51,049 bases of DNA. Origin: Sphingobacteriales bacterium. GTDB taxonomy: Bacteria > Bacteroidota > Bacteroidia > Chitinophagales > Chitinophagaceae. The stretch covers positions 1 to 51,049 of the forward strand of contig JACPOD010000039.1 in NCBI GenBank assembly GCA_016185185.1. The letters run 5' to 3'. The notes beneath the pieces were generated by a model. It was not told where the DNA came from. It did not search any database and was given only the letters and a program-made list of their open reading frames with translations. Shown in pieces: positions 25,733 through 35,923 of this stretch (the first letter of the stretch is position 1; each line of letters begins with the position of its first letter). Made by a program: the position numbers and the translations under genes.

Positions 25733-28396
25733 ATGAACCTGAATAACTATACCATAAAAGCACAGGAAGCAATTGCCGCCTCACAGCAAATTGCTTTCAA
25801 TAACAACAATATTAACATTGAAACAGAACACATACTAAAAGCTTTGCTGAATGATGAAGATTCACCTGTTGATTTTCTGCTGAAAAAGAACAATGTAACT
25901 GTAAATGTACTGGACAGCAAACTGGATGATAGTATCAACCGCTTACCAAAAGTAAGCACAGGTAATACCGCCGCACAAATGCTGGGCAGAGATGCCAACA
26001 CTGTTTTACTGAAAGCTTCCAACAACTTAAAAGCATTTGGTGATGAGTTTGTGAGTGTGGAGCATATTTTATTGGCTTTATTGCAGGGAGGTGATAATAC
26101 TGCCAAACTTTTAAAAGAAGCCGGTTTAACGGAAAAAGGTTTAGTTGCAGCCATCAAGGATTTACGCAAAGGAGATACGATCAAATCTCAAACACAGGAA
26201 ACGCAGTTCAACGCTTTAAATAAATACGCCAAGAACTTAAATGAACTGGCAAGGCAGGGAAAACTAGATCCGGTTATTGGCCGTGATGAAGAAATAAGAA
26301 GAACATTACATATACTAACTCGTCGCAGTAAGAATAACCCGATCCTTGTAGGGGAACCCGGTGTTGGTAAAACAGCTATTGCTGAAGGATTAGCGATGAG
26401 AATTGTAAATGGTGATGTACCAGAGAATCTTAAATCTAAAATTATTTATGCACTGGACATGGGTCAGCTTATTGCTGGTGCAAAATATAAGGGCGAATTT
26501 GAAGAAAGATTAAAAGGCGTAGTAAAAGAAGTTAGTACCAGCGATGGTGAGATTATCTTGTTTATAGATGAAATTCATACACTCGTAGGGGCAGGTGGTG
26601 GAGAAGGAGCAATGGATGCAGCTAATATTTTAAAGCCTGCTTTGGCAAGGGGTGAGCTGAGAGCCATTGGCGCCACTACACTTAATGAGTATCAAAAGTT
26701 TTTTGAAAAAGATAAAGCATTGGAACGCCGGTTTCAGAAGGTTATGATAGATGAACCGTCTGTTGACGATGCTATTTCTATTTTGCGTGGGTTAAAAGAC
26801 CGTTATGAAACACATCACCATGTTCGCATTAAAGACGAAGCAATCATTGCTGCTGTTGAATTATCGCATCGTTATATCACTGACAGGTTTTTACCGGATA
26901 AAGCAATTGACTTAATTGATGAAAGTGCAGCCAAACTTCGATTGGAAATGAATTCCATGCCCGAAGAATTAGATAAGCTTGAAAGACAGATACGCCAGTT
27001 AGAGATAGAGAGAGAAGCGATAAAAAGAGAAGACGATGAAGTAAAATTAAAAGAACTCAATACAGAGATTGCAAATCTTGCTGTTACAAGAGATACACTT
27101 AAAGCAAAATGGAAAGATGAAAAAGAACTGGTGGAGAAAGTACAGGATGCCAAAGCAAAAATTGAAAGCTTGAAACTGGAAGCAGAGCAGGCCGAACGAA
27201 ATGGTGAGTATGGAAAAGTGGCAGAGATACGTTATGGGAAAGTAAAAGAGCAGGAAGCCACTATTGAAAAATTAAGCAAGCAACTTGCAGAAAGCGGCGA
27301 GAAACGTTTATTAAAGGAAGAAGTGGATGCTGAAGATATTGCCGAGAACATCGCTAAAATGACCGGCATACCTGTAACAAAAATGTTGCAAAGCGAAAGA
27401 GAGAAATTATTGCATTTGGAAGAACATTTGCACAACAGGGTGGTAGGGCAGGAAGAAGCGATTACTGCTGTTGCCGATGCAATTCGCAGGAGCAGGGCCG
27501 GTTTAAGTGATCCGCGAAAACCAATTGGTTCTTTCATTTTCCTGGGAACAACAGGTGTGGGTAAAACAGAATTGGCAAAAGCCCTGGCAGAATATTTGTT
27601 TGATGATGAAACGATGATGACAAGGATTGATATGAGTGAATACCAGGAAAAACATACCGTTAGCCGCCTCGTAGGCGCTCCTCCGGGTTATATAGGTTAT
27701 GAAGAAGGTGGTCAGTTAACCGAATCGGTTCGCCGCAAACCGTATAGCGTGGTGTTGCTGGATGAAATTGAAAAAGCCCATCCCGATGTTTGGAATGTAT
27801 TGTTACAGGTATTAGATGATGGCCGCCTGACCGATAATAAAGGCCGGGTAGTGAATTTCAAGAACACAATTATCATCATGACCAGTAACCTTGGCAGCCA
27901 TATTATCCAGGAGAACTTTGAGAAGGTAAATGACAAGAATATTACACAAGTGGTTGAACAAACAAAAAGAGAGGTTGTTAATTTGCTTAAGGAAACGATC
28001 CGGCCAGAGTTTCTGAACAGGGTTGATGAAATTATCATGTTTCAACCGCTGCTTAAAAAAGAGGTGGTTGGCATCATCAAAATACAGCTGGAGAACCTTC
28101 GCAAACTGGTGGCAAATAATGGTATAAACCTCCAGTTTAGTGATTATGTAATTGACTATCTGGCTGAGCAAGGCTTTGATATTCAATATGGTGCAAGACC
28201 GTTGAAAAGATTAGTACAAAAAGAAATGGTAAATCAGCTCAGCAAGCGTATCTTGGCGGGCGAAATCGATAAATCGTTGCCCGTACTGGTAGACGTATTT
28301 GATAATACGGTTGTTTTCAGAAACGAATCCACATCCGCCAACAGTACCCAAACGAATCCATCAACTACCAAAACCAGAAAAGAGGAAACAGCTTAA
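25733..28396 (+). CDS. clpB: ATP-dependent disaggregase ClpB
   Basis: ClpB is a hexameric AAA+ machine that works with DnaK to rescue aggregated proteins. The 887 residues contain the N-domain with two repeats (1-150), a first Walker A GEPGVGKT (about 206) with Walker [16 protein letters not shown], the coiled-coil middle domain (about 400-530), a second Walker A GTTGVGKT (about 608) with [14 protein letters not shown], and the C-terminal QFGARPLKR-type motif here as QYGARPLKR. The last 30 residues are a polar Thr/Ser/Asn-rich tail. It is transcribed alone; no CIRCE-like inverted repeat was seen in the short upstream region. Confidence 0.97.
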   Translation: MNLNNYTIKAQEAIAASQQIAFNNNNINIETEHILKALLNDEDSPVDFLLKKNNVTVNVLDSKLDDSINRLPKVSTGNTAAQMLGRDANTVLLKASNNLKAFGDEFVSVEHILLALLQGGDNTAKLLKEAGLTEKGLVAAIKDLRKGDTIKSQTQETQFNALNKYAKNLNELARQGKLDPVIGRDEEIRRTLHILTRRSKNNPILVGEPGVGKTAIAEGLAMRIVNGDVPENLKSKIIYALDMGQLIAGAKYKGEFEERLKGVVKEVSTSDGEIILFIDEIHTLVGAGGGEGAMDAANILKPALARGELRAIGATTLNEYQKFFEKDKALERRFQKVMIDEPSVDDAISILRGLKDRYETHHHVRIKDEAIIAAVELSHRYITDRFLPDKAIDLIDESAAKLRLEMNSMPEELDKLERQIRQLEIEREAIKREDDEVKLKELNTEIANLAVTRDTLKAKWKDEKELVEKVQDAKAKIESLKLEAEQAERNGEYGKVAEIRYGKVKEQEATIEKLSKQLAESGEKRLLKEEVDAEDIAENIAKMTGIPVTKMLQSEREKLLHLEEHLHNRVVGQEEAITAVADAIRRSRAGLSDPRKPIGSFIFLGTTGVGKTELAKALAEYLFDDETMMTRIDMSEYQEKHTVSRLVGAPPGYIGYEEGGQLTESVRRKPYSVVLLDEIEKAHPDVWNVLLQVLDDGRLTDNKGRVVNFKNTIIIMTSNLGSHIIQENFEKVNDKNITQVVEQTKREVVNLLKETIRPEFLNRVDEIIMFQPLLKKEVVGIIKIQLENLRKLVANNGINLQFSDYVIDYLAEQGFDIQYGARPLKRLVQKEMVNQLSKRILAGEIDKSLPVLVDVFDNTVVFRNESTSANSTQTNPSTTKTRKEETA

Positions 28397-28450
28397 ATAA
28401 TATAAACCCTGCCTGCATTAGAAACAGGAGGGAGGAAAAAAATTACAGAT

Positions 28451-29020
28451 ATGGCATTTAAAAAAGACGAACTCATCATCATTCCACCGAGTGAGATATT
28501 TGTGGGGAACAAAACAGCCCCGGTAACTTTAATGGAATTTGGCGAATATGAAAATGAAGATTGCGCCAAAGCCAATGAGATAGTGAAACAATTGCTGGAA
28601 GAGTACGAAGGAAAAATAAGATTCAATTTTCGTCACTTCCCTCAAACTTTAGTACACCAGCGTAGTTTAAAAGCAAGTGAAGCGGCAGTTGCTGCAGGCC
28701 AGGATGGTAAATTTTGGGAGATGCATAACATCCTTTTTGCCAACCGTCGTAACCTGGGTGTTACCAGCTTGAAACTGCATTCAAAAGATGCAGGTATCAA
28801 ACGCAAAAACTTTTTAGACGACCTGGTAAACGGCACTTTTGGCTGGCAGGTTCAGGATGATATAAGAGAGGCTATTGACTCCGGTGTTAAGCAATTACCT
28901 GCTTTTTTTGTAAATGGCGAACCTGTAACGGGTAAACCAACCTATGAAAACCTGCGTAAGGAAATTGATGCAGCATTACGCAAAAGCAAAAAGAAAGCAC
29001 CCGTAAAACAAAGAGCATAA
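28451..29020 (+). CDS. DsbA-like thioredoxin-fold protein lacking the CXXC motif
   Basis: The 189-residue protein follows the NhaA-linked DsbA/Thioredoxin_4 pattern: VGNKTAPVTLMEFGEYENEDCAKANEI, then IRFNFRHFPQ, HQRSLKASEAAVAAGQDGKFWEMHNILFAN, and a KQLPAFFVNGEPVTGKPTYE end with the cis-proline loop. At the active site the usual CPYC reads NEDC (35-38), so only the second cysteine remains. No signal peptide is seen, so it is probably cytoplasmic. It may bind thiols or peptides rather than exchange disulfides. A strong terminator follows. Confidence 0.8.
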   Translation: MAFKKDELIIIPPSEIFVGNKTAPVTLMEFGEYENEDCAKANEIVKQLLEEYEGKIRFNFRHFPQTLVHQRSLKASEAAVAAGQDGKFWEMHNILFANRRNLGVTSLKLHSKDAGIKRKNFLDDLVNGTFGWQVQDDIREAIDSGVKQLPAFFVNGEPVTGKPTYENLRKEIDAALRKSKKKAPVKQRA

Positions 29021-29040
29021 AATTCTTTAATAGATTTATT

Positions 29041-29070
29041 AAACCGTTAGTGATTCACTGACGGTTTTTT
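29041..29070 (+). terminator. Rho-independent terminator after the DsbA-like gene
   Basis: AAACCGTTAGTG (29041-29052), loop ATT, CACTGACGGTTT (29056-29067, one G-T pair), then a T-run. Confidence 0.85.
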
Positions 29071-29081
29071 ATTTTTACAAA

Positions 29082-29177
29082 ATGCAGGATAATGCTGCCA
29101 AAATATTTTCTGATAACTGGAAACTTTACCAGAAAGTAGTTCAGTTAAATTATATGCATCATGCTGATAGTTTATAA
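29082..29177 (+). pseudogene. N-terminal remnant of a class I SAM-dependent methyltransferase
   Basis: An ATG at 29082 starts a 31-codon frame whose product begins MQDNAAKIFSDNWKLYQKVV and reaches LNYMHHADSL before a stop. The pattern NW-x-x-Y-x-K-x-x-x-x-NYM-x-H is the usual start of a family of class I methyltransferases of about 200-230 residues. Here it stops just after the MHH motif, before the SAM-binding GxGxG. The sequence that follows up to 29232 shows no methyltransferase continuation in any frame that I could see. I read it as a gene stub left by a deletion. Confidence 0.6.
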
Positions 29178-29232
29178 TAACCGCATTTAATTTAATCTTA
29201 TTTGCATTACTTTGATCGGAAGAAAATAAACC

Positions 29233-30042
29233 ATGTATAAACTTTGGCTGCTGGTAATTACTGTCATCTCATTACAGGTTGCTGCTCAAAATATTCCTTA
29301 CGGTAATAATAAAGCTGCGGGTAAATATTATAATGTGAGGGGTATTAAAATGTATTGTGAAATTTATGGTAAAGGGGTGCCGCTGGTAATGATTCATGGT
29401 AATGGCGGTTCTATTACCGATTTTAAAATGAACATTGCCTGGTTTTCAAAACACTATAAAGTAATTGTTGCGGATAACAGGGCTCAGGGAAAATCTGTTG
29501 ATACAAACGATTCTTTGAGCTATGAAATGATGGCGGATGACATTGCTGCTTTACTGGATACACTTCATGTTGAATCAGCAAATATCATCGGCTGGAGTGA
29601 TGGTGGCATTGATGGTTTGTTATTAGCTATGCGACATCCTGAAAAAGTAAAGAAACTTGCCATAACGGGTGCCAATCTATGGCCCGGAATAACGGCTGTA
29701 ACAGAGTCTTCAGTTGAAGATGATAAGAAAAGGCTGGAAGAGTTGAATAATATAACGAACAAGACAACCGCGGAAAAACATGAATACAAACTCCTGCATA
29801 TGATGCAGGTACAACCCAATATCTCTTTAGAATCACTAAAAAAAATTCAATGCCCAACTTTAGTAATAGCTGGTGATCATGATTTGATAAAACCGGAACA
29901 TACATTACTAATTTTTAAACATTTACCACACGCATATTTGTGGATCGTTCCCAACTCTACTCATTCTACACTACAAGATCAACGGGACATATTTAATAAA
30001 ACTGTCAACGATTTTTTTATAAAACCTTTTCATTCATTTTAG
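29233..30042 (+). CDS. Exported alpha/beta-hydrolase
   Basis: The 269-residue protein has a signal peptide (about 1-19). Alpha/beta-hydrolase landmarks are the oxyanion loop HGNGGS (55-60), the nucleophile elbow GWSDGG (serine at 122), the acid in AGDHDLIKPEH and the catalytic His in NSTHSTLQD. This complete triad suggests an active esterase, lipase or peptidase in the periplasm. The cap region is short (about 150-205). The substrate is unknown. It lies upstream of, and on the same strand as, the S10 carboxypeptidase, 76 bases apart. Confidence 0.88.
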   Translation: MYKLWLLVITVISLQVAAQNIPYGNNKAAGKYYNVRGIKMYCEIYGKGVPLVMIHGNGGSITDFKMNIAWFSKHYKVIVADNRAQGKSVDTNDSLSYEMMADDIAALLDTLHVESANIIGWSDGGIDGLLLAMRHPEKVKKLAITGANLWPGITAVTESSVEDDKKRLEELNNITNKTTAEKHEYKLLHMMQVQPNISLESLKKIQCPTLVIAGDHDLIKPEHTLLIFKHLPHAYLWIVPNSTHSTLQDQRDIFNKTVNDFFIKPFHSF

Positions 30043-30118
30043 CTACCCTCAATTCTTTTCTATAAACAAGAGGAACGGTATTTTTAAATGTATTAAATTG
30101 ACCATAAATTCATTGCTC

Positions 30119-31624
30119 ATGAGAAAAATTTTATTCAGCCTGCTGCTTTTATTTATTTCTTTCATACTATTTGCCCAGAAAGAACAAATAAAAGAATCTC
30201 CAAAAGAATTATCTCCTGCTGGTGTTTCTGTTGTTACAACCAAAAACAGCGTTACTATTGGTGGTAAAAAAATTGATTACACAGCCTTAACGGGGTACCT
30301 TGATTTAAAAAATGATACCGGCAAGTTAATAGCAAAAGTTTTTTTTACGTATTACCGTAAAGATGCGGAAGATGCTGCTAAACGTCCCATTTGTTTTACA
30401 TTCAATGGTGGGCCCGGTTCCTCATCCGTTTGGTTGCATATGGGTGGATTAGGGCCTAAAAGAGTTTTATTGCAGGATGATGGAGTGGCAACGGCTCCTC
30501 CTTACCAGCTTGTGAATAATGAGTATAGCTGGTTGGATAAAACCGATCTGGTATTTATTGATCCGGTGTCAACAGGATTTAGTCGTGCGGCACCTGGTGA
30601 AAGCCCCAAACAATTTCATGGCTATGTGGAAGATATTTCATCAGTGGGTTCTTTTATTCGCCATTTCCTTTCCCGTTATGAAAGATGGGCATCACCTAAA
30701 TTTTTGGCAGGAGAAAGTTATGGCACCACAAGAGCAGCCGGCCTTTCAAAATTTTTAGAAGACCGTTACCGGATCTACATCAATGGAATATTTTTAATAT
30801 CCGCTGTATTAAACTTTGGCACCAATGATTATTATGTGGGAAATGATCTGCCTAGAGCATTGTATATTCCGTCTTATACAGCGGCTGCCTGGTATCATAA
30901 AAAATTAGCTCCTGAATTACAAGCTGATTTAAAGAAAGCATTAAAAGAAAGTGAAACTTTTGCATTGGGGGAATATGCTTCGGCCTTATTAAAAGGCGGA
31001 TGGATGAGTGAGGCAGAAAAAGATAAGATTGCTGAGAAGATGAGTTATTATACAGGCCTTTCAAAAGAATATTGTTTACAGGCAAATTTAAGGGTGGAAG
31101 AAAGCAGGTTTTATAAAGAATTGCGCCGGAAAGACGGGTTAACGATAGGACGGCTGGATTCAAGATTTACTGGCAGAGACCTGGATGATGCCGGAGAAAA
31201 TATAAGTTTTGATCCTTCTTTTGCCAATATTGACGGACCATTTACTTCTGCGCTTAATGATTATTTTGAAAGAGAGTTAAATTTCAAGGAAGAAAAGGGA
31301 TATGATATTTTCGGGTCAGTATATCCATGGAATTACAATAATGTCCAAAACCAGTTTTTAAATGTGGCAGAAAGTCTCAGAGATGCTATGGCTAAAAACC
31401 CTCATTTAAAAGTATATATTGGTTGTGGCTATTATGATTTTGCCACTCCCTATTATATAGCTCAATACGATGTAGAGCATATGTTTCTGCGGCCTGAACA
31501 ACGTAAGAATATTAAATTTCATTTTTATGAAGCAGGTCATATGTATTATATCAATAAACCCTGTCTTATACAATTTAAAAAAGATGTGGATGCTTTTTTT
31601 GACTGGAGCAGCAATATAAAATAG
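30119..31624 (+). CDS. S10-family serine carboxypeptidase
   Basis: From the ATG at 30119 the protein has 501 residues with a signal peptide ending LFAQ; an upstream TTG at 30098 would spoil the signal. S10 hallmarks are FNGGPGSSS (95-103, the oxyanion region), the nucleophile GESYGTTR (S200), the catalytic aspartate in GCGYYDFATPYY and the histidine in EAGHMYYINKP. These peptidases remove C-terminal residues from peptides at acidic pH and would act outside the cytoplasm here. A bidirectional-looking terminator follows. Confidence 0.92.
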   Translation: MRKILFSLLLLFISFILFAQKEQIKESPKELSPAGVSVVTTKNSVTIGGKKIDYTALTGYLDLKNDTGKLIAKVFFTYYRKDAEDAAKRPICFTFNGGPGSSSVWLHMGGLGPKRVLLQDDGVATAPPYQLVNNEYSWLDKTDLVFIDPVSTGFSRAAPGESPKQFHGYVEDISSVGSFIRHFLSRYERWASPKFLAGESYGTTRAAGLSKFLEDRYRIYINGIFLISAVLNFGTNDYYVGNDLPRALYIPSYTAAAWYHKKLAPELQADLKKALKESETFALGEYASALLKGGWMSEAEKDKIAEKMSYYTGLSKEYCLQANLRVEESRFYKELRRKDGLTIGRLDSRFTGRDLDDAGENISFDPSFANIDGPFTSALNDYFERELNFKEEKGYDIFGSVYPWNYNNVQNQFLNVAESLRDAMAKNPHLKVYIGCGYYDFATPYYIAQYDVEHMFLRPEQRKNIKFHFYEAGHMYYINKPCLIQFKKDVDAFFDWSSNIK

Positions 31625-31643
31625 AATAGTACTTTCTATAAAT

Positions 31644-31676
31644 AAAAAGGCGGCTCATAACAAGCTGCCTTTTTAT
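31644..31676. terminator. Bidirectional terminator between S10 peptidase and receptor genes
   Basis: AAAAAGGCGGCT (31644-31655), a seven-base loop, AGCTGCCTTTTT (31663-31674, one G-T pair). Both strands end in a T-run, fitting the two convergent genes. Confidence 0.8.
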
Positions 31677-31677
31677 T

Positions 31678-33954
31678 TTAATTTTTATTTTCAGGTGAGT
31701 CAACATTAAACACATTGTTGTTCTCTTCTTTTTTACGGATGCCAAAATTGTATCGCAGGTTTATACCAAATCTCCTGGTATCAGATTCCCGGTAACCGAA
31801 GGCTCTTACGGAACCCTGGTTTAAAACGAAGTTGTTGTTATTTGTGAAAAATACATCGTTCATGCTTAATGTTACCGTAAGTTTTTTAGTAAAGAACTGG
31901 CGGTTGATACTTGCATTCAGCATACCAAAGTTGCTCAGCTCATAAAATTGCTGTGTACCATTGAAACGCACAAAACCATGAAATGATAACTGTGAAAGTT
32001 TGCCAAGCTTCAACTGGTGATACGTAAAGATGCTCCAGCTTCCGCGTTTAAAGGAAAGCGGTTTGTTTTCATACAGTCCATTATAATTACTGTGGTTGTA
32101 TTGTGTGCCCAGCACAAAGAAATATTTTTTGCCCGGTGGTAATGCTCCAATGGCACGGAAATAAAACTCCTTATTCGTTCCTAAATTGTCGTAGGTACGG
32201 TAAGCCAAACTTTTATCAGCGACTGACTGGTACACCACATTCGTAAAAATATCCTTGGTATTGTTTTGGCCAATGGCTAATATGGGCTGCTCATTTACGC
32301 TGATGTTGGCTTCATAGTTTTGATTGAACTGTGGTCTTAAGCTGGGGTTGCCAATTTCATACAAAAACTGGTCAATAAATTTAGGAAAAGGATTGAGCTG
32401 TTCATAAACAGGGCGACTAATCGTTCTGCGATAAACCAGGTATGCCTTTAAATCATAGCCGGCAATTTTCATAATCTTGCGGCTTATATAAACATAAGGA
32501 AAGAAATCTGTCCGGTTAATTTTAAAAGAAGTGTCTTTGGGAATTAACTGGCGGCCATTCATATTGGTATTTTCCATTCTTGTTCCGGTCTTGATCACTA
32601 TTGAACCAAAAGTTTTTGTAGCCTGCAGGTAAGCAGCATTAATATTGGGGAATTTCCATTTTGCATCTGTCTGAGCTGTAAAGATATTCCGGGTATTATC
32701 AATATCTCCTTTTCCGTTAATTGTTTTGGGCGAAGGCGATATAAAACTGTTGAGATAATCCTGGTTGGATTTACTGCTGGAATAATTATACGAAATATCC
32801 GTTGTCCATTCAGAACCAATTGTATCTATTTTGTATTTTGAATTGAATCCCTGGTTGGCAATAATGGAGTTACCATTATTGTTTACAGCAGAGAACACAC
32901 TGGAAAGTGTTTCCAAAGAACTTTGTTTATAAATATTGCTTTGATTGCCGGTATGGTTATCAAACATATTTGTACTCGCCCTGCCATCAAAACTGATATC
33001 CCATTTTTTGTTTAATTCTTTTGACCAGCCATAGTTACCGAAATAAGTGTTGGAAGGGTAGGTAGTATAAGCATCCTGGCTCAATAATGAATCACCGGTT
33101 AACTGCCGGTTGGTTTGAATTTTATCATAAGTATTCCGGTGATTATAATTGAGGTTTACATAAAAGTTTCTTCCGTCTTTATTGTCATTAATATTGATGC
33201 CGGCAAACTGGCTTCCGTATTTACCCTGGTTCATTCCTATGGTTGCTGTTCCCGTTAATCCAATCTTTACACCTTTTTTCAAAACAATATTCACTACGCC
33301 ACCTCCGCCGGAGGCATCGTATTTGGCAGAAGGTGTTCTTAAAATTTCAATTTTAGCAATAGCATTGGGCGGTAAACTTTTAAGCATGGTGGCGATATCA
33401 GCTGCACTCATTTTCATTTCTCTTCCATTAATATAAATAGCAGCCGGAGTAGTGCTGTTTAAATATACATTCCCATCCTGGTCCGTAAATAAGCCGGGAG
33501 TTTTTTCAATAATTTCATACGCATTGGTACTGCTGGCTGCTAAATTCTCAGGGTCAACAATTGTTTTATCTTCTTCCTGCCTCATCAATGGTTTGGAAGA
33601 AACCACTTTTACTTCAGCCAGTATTTTATTGACATTGGTTAGCGTAAATACAAAAACAGTTTTTCCGGGAGTAACCGTTATCCCTTTTTCAAGTGCAGCA
33701 TAATTAACTGCACTTATTTCTACTTTGTATTGTTTTTGCTGTAGTAGATTAAAAGTTGCCAATCCATTATTATCCGCTACTTTTTCCTGTATGTTTAATG
33801 AATCTTCCCGTTGTGTAATTTTAAAACTGGCTGCTGCTATGGCTTCGTTTTTTGAATTAACTGCTTTGAAAGTAATTTTTATTTCCTGTGCAGTAACGCT
33901 AATAAAAAGAAATAGTAAAAAAGGTACAAGGCAAAAGTGTAAATTTTTTCTCAT
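31678..33954 (-). CDS. TonB-dependent receptor-like outer-membrane protein with carboxypeptidase-like domain
   Basis: The 758-residue protein has a signal peptide (1-23), a carboxypeptidase-like regulatory (Ig-like) domain at about 25-110, a plug domain at about 130-220 (DQDGNVYLNSTTPAAIYINGRE, IEILRTPSAKYDASGGGGVVNIVLKKG) and a large barrel to the C-terminus, which ends with the strand RFGINLRYNFGIRK and a short polar tail. This is the outer membrane beta-barrel family (OMP_b-brl_3) of Bacteroidota. No TonB box was identified and no SusD partner lies next to it. The ligand is unknown; siderophore or peptide uptake is possible but not shown. Confidence 0.88.
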   Translation of the reverse strand: MRKNLHFCLVPFLLFLFISVTAQEIKITFKAVNSKNEAIAAASFKITQREDSLNIQEKVADNNGLATFNLLQQKQYKVEISAVNYAALEKGITVTPGKTVFVFTLTNVNKILAEVKVVSSKPLMRQEEDKTIVDPENLAASSTNAYEIIEKTPGLFTDQDGNVYLNSTTPAAIYINGREMKMSAADIATMLKSLPPNAIAKIEILRTPSAKYDASGGGGVVNIVLKKGVKIGLTGTATIGMNQGKYGSQFAGININDNKDGRNFYVNLNYNHRNTYDKIQTNRQLTGDSLLSQDAYTTYPSNTYFGNYGWSKELNKKWDISFDGRASTNMFDNHTGNQSNIYKQSSLETLSSVFSAVNNNGNSIIANQGFNSKYKIDTIGSEWTTDISYNYSSSKSNQDYLNSFISPSPKTINGKGDIDNTRNIFTAQTDAKWKFPNINAAYLQATKTFGSIVIKTGTRMENTNMNGRQLIPKDTSFKINRTDFFPYVYISRKIMKIAGYDLKAYLVYRRTISRPVYEQLNPFPKFIDQFLYEIGNPSLRPQFNQNYEANISVNEQPILAIGQNNTKDIFTNVVYQSVADKSLAYRTYDNLGTNKEFYFRAIGALPPGKKYFFVLGTQYNHSNYNGLYENKPLSFKRGSWSIFTYHQLKLGKLSQLSFHGFVRFNGTQQFYELSNFGMLNASINRQFFTKKLTVTLSMNDVFFTNNNNFVLNQGSVRAFGYRESDTRRFGINLRYNFGIRKKEENNNVFNVDSPENKN

Positions 33955-34056
33955 TCAGTTCATATTGATTGGTAATTAAAAATAACACAGGCTTTGTGTA
34001 TTCTGCCTCCGGTTATATAAAATTTGAGTTAAAATAAATATCTTTCAGAGACTGAT

Positions 34057-34566
34057 ATGGTAGTATACAAGACAATCATTAAAAAATTTGACCAACAGGG
34101 CGAAAAGACGGGCTGGATTTATATAGAAGTGCCCGCCGATATAGCCCAAACCCTGAAGCCCGGCAATAAAAAATCATTCCGGGTAAAAGGAAGCTTTGAT
34201 AGGTATGTGTTTAAAAGTATGGCATTGTTGCCAATGGGCGGGGGCAATTTTATCATTCCATTAAAAGCAGATGTTCGTAAAGCAATAGGTAAACGACATG
34301 GTGCTATGCTGAATGTAAAACTGGCAGTAGATAAAGCTCCTTTTGAGTTTTCAAAAGAGCTGATGGCCTGTTTGGCAGATGAACCAGCTGCATTAATACA
34401 GTTTAAAAGTTTTACAGGCTCTCATCAAAAATATTTCAGCAATTGGATTGAATCAGCAAAAACAGCACCTACCAAAGCAAAACGCATTGCCATGACAGTA
34501 AATGCTATGTTGCGCAAGATGGATTTTGGAGCAATGCTACGGGAGGAAAAAGCAAAGAAACTATAA
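34057..34566 (+). CDS. DUF1905/YdeI-OmpD-associated family protein
   Basis: The 169-residue protein combines an N-terminal DUF1905 beta-barrel (about 1-95; GWIYIEVP, KSFRVKGSFD, MLPMGGGNFIIPLKADVRKAIGK-like segments) with a C-terminal YdeI/OmpD-associated helical region (LADEPAALIQFKSFTGSHQKYFSNWIESAKTAPTKAKRI). Members of this family have been linked to resistance to peptides and bacteriocins in some bacteria, but the biochemical activity is unknown. The gene faces mtaB tail to tail with one base between the frames. Confidence 0.85.
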   Translation: MVVYKTIIKKFDQQGEKTGWIYIEVPADIAQTLKPGNKKSFRVKGSFDRYVFKSMALLPMGGGNFIIPLKADVRKAIGKRHGAMLNVKLAVDKAPFEFSKELMACLADEPAALIQFKSFTGSHQKYFSNWIESAKTAPTKAKRIAMTVNAMLRKMDFGAMLREEKAKKL

Positions 34567-34567
34567 C

Positions 34568-35842
34568 TTATATCTTCCAGTCCACAATTTCATTCACCCA
34601 TGCTTCCTTGTAAGGAATTGTTATTTTGATGTAATTATCCGTATAACCTTCCATCATATTATCTTTTACATGGCCTTCAAATAATACCTTACGTGTTTCG
34701 CCGGTATGCTGCTGGGTAAAATACTGCAGCTTCATATAAGAGAGATTGCGCAATATTTTATTCCTTTCATTCCTTTTATGTACGGGAACTACTGGCTTAA
34801 GTGTTAATGCATGCGTATTATCTCTTTCTGAATATGTGAAAACATGCAAATAAGAAATATCCAATGAATGAAGGAAGTCAAACGTCTCTTTAAAATCTTC
34901 ATCTGTTTCACCGGGGAAACCCACAATCACATCCACCCCAATAGCACTATGCGGCATAAATGTTTTTATCAGCTTAACCTTTTCATTATACAATTCTCTT
35001 TTATATCTTCTCCGCATCAACCCTAAAATTTTATTACTTCCGCTTTGCAAAGGGATATGAAAATGGGGCATGAATTTTTTACTGTTGGCAACAAATTCAA
35101 TGATCTCATTCGTTAATAAATTGGGTTCAATGGAAGAGATGCGGTAGCGTTCAATTCCTTCTACTTTATCAAGAGCTTTTACTAAATCAAAAAAGTTTTC
35201 TTCATACTTGTCTTCCCCGTGTTGTCCTTTACCAAAATCACCAAGATTAACGCCGGTCAATACAATTTCTTTAACACCGCTTGCCGCTAATTGCTCAGCA
35301 TTTTTAATAACATTGGAAACACTATCACTTCTGCTTTTGCCACGGGCCATTGGTATGGTACAAAATGAACAATTATAATCACAACCATCCTGAACTTTCA
35401 AAAACGTTCTCGTACGGTCATTAATGGAAAAGGAAGCATTAAATCCTGTTACTTCTTCAATATCGCAACTGCAAATTTTAGCCGAATCGCCTTTTGCCAG
35501 TTCACGAATATGTTTAGCTATATTAAATTTTTCAGCTGCGCCCAATACCAGGTCAACACCCGGTATTTCGGCAATCTCTTTTGGTTTTAGCTGCGCATAA
35601 CAACCAGTGATGACCACAAGGCTTTCCGGAGCTTTTCGTTGAATCCGGCGTACCAGCTGGCGGCATTCTTTGTCTGCGTTATCGGTTACAGAGCAGGTGT
35701 TGATTACATATACATCGGCGGTATCTGTAAACTCTTTCTTTTCAAAGCCTTCACTTTCCAACAGGCGGGAAAGGGTAGAGGTTTCTGAAAAATTCAGCTT
35801 ACAGCCAAGCGTATGAAATGCTATGGTCTTTGCTTCTGCCAT
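34568..35842 (-). CDS. mtaB: tRNA (t6A37) methylthiotransferase
   Basis: MtaB adds a methylthio group to t6A at position 37 of tRNAs, using radical SAM chemistry and two 4Fe-4S clusters. From the ATG at 35842 it has 424 residues. The UPF0004 domain at the start carries HTLGCKLNFSET, NTCSVT and TGCYAQ with its three cluster cysteines. The radical SAM motif is CDYNCSFCTIP, followed by the RGKSRS segment, and the C-terminus has a TRAM domain (about 370-424). An upstream alternative start at 35866 would add eight residues and is less likely. A TATCTTTG promoter box lies nine bases upstream. Confidence 0.93.
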   Translation of the reverse strand: MAEAKTIAFHTLGCKLNFSETSTLSRLLESEGFEKKEFTDTADVYVINTCSVTDNADKECRQLVRRIQRKAPESLVVITGCYAQLKPKEIAEIPGVDLVLGAAEKFNIAKHIRELAKGDSAKICSCDIEEVTGFNASFSINDRTRTFLKVQDGCDYNCSFCTIPMARGKSRSDSVSNVIKNAEQLAASGVKEIVLTGVNLGDFGKGQHGEDKYEENFFDLVKALDKVEGIERYRISSIEPNLLTNEIIEFVANSKKFMPHFHIPLQSGSNKILGLMRRRYKRELYNEKVKLIKTFMPHSAIGVDVIVGFPGETDEDFKETFDFLHSLDISYLHVFTYSERDNTHALTLKPVVPVHKRNERNKILRNLSYMKLQYFTQQHTGETRKVLFEGHVKDNMMEGYTDNYIKITIPYKEAWVNEIVDWKI

Positions 35843-35850
35843 TCGGGCCG

Positions 35851-35858
35851 CAAAGATA
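35851..35858 (-). promoter_or_regulatory. Candidate -7 box of mtaB
   Basis: TATCTTTG on the minus strand matches TAnnTTTG. It ends nine bases before the ATG at 35842, so the transcript would be nearly leaderless. No TTTG is found 19 bases upstream. Confidence 0.4.
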
Positions 35859-35923
35859 AGAAACAACAGTCAATGGCTGTTCTCAGCTGGTTTTTGTATT
35901 TTTACCCATATAGTTTCTGCCGT

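Noticed and set aside
35813-35923. N-terminal extension of the DUF4258 protein overlapping mtaB
   Set aside because: The added 37 residues overlap the divergent mtaB gene and precede a natural membrane-anchor start at 35924.
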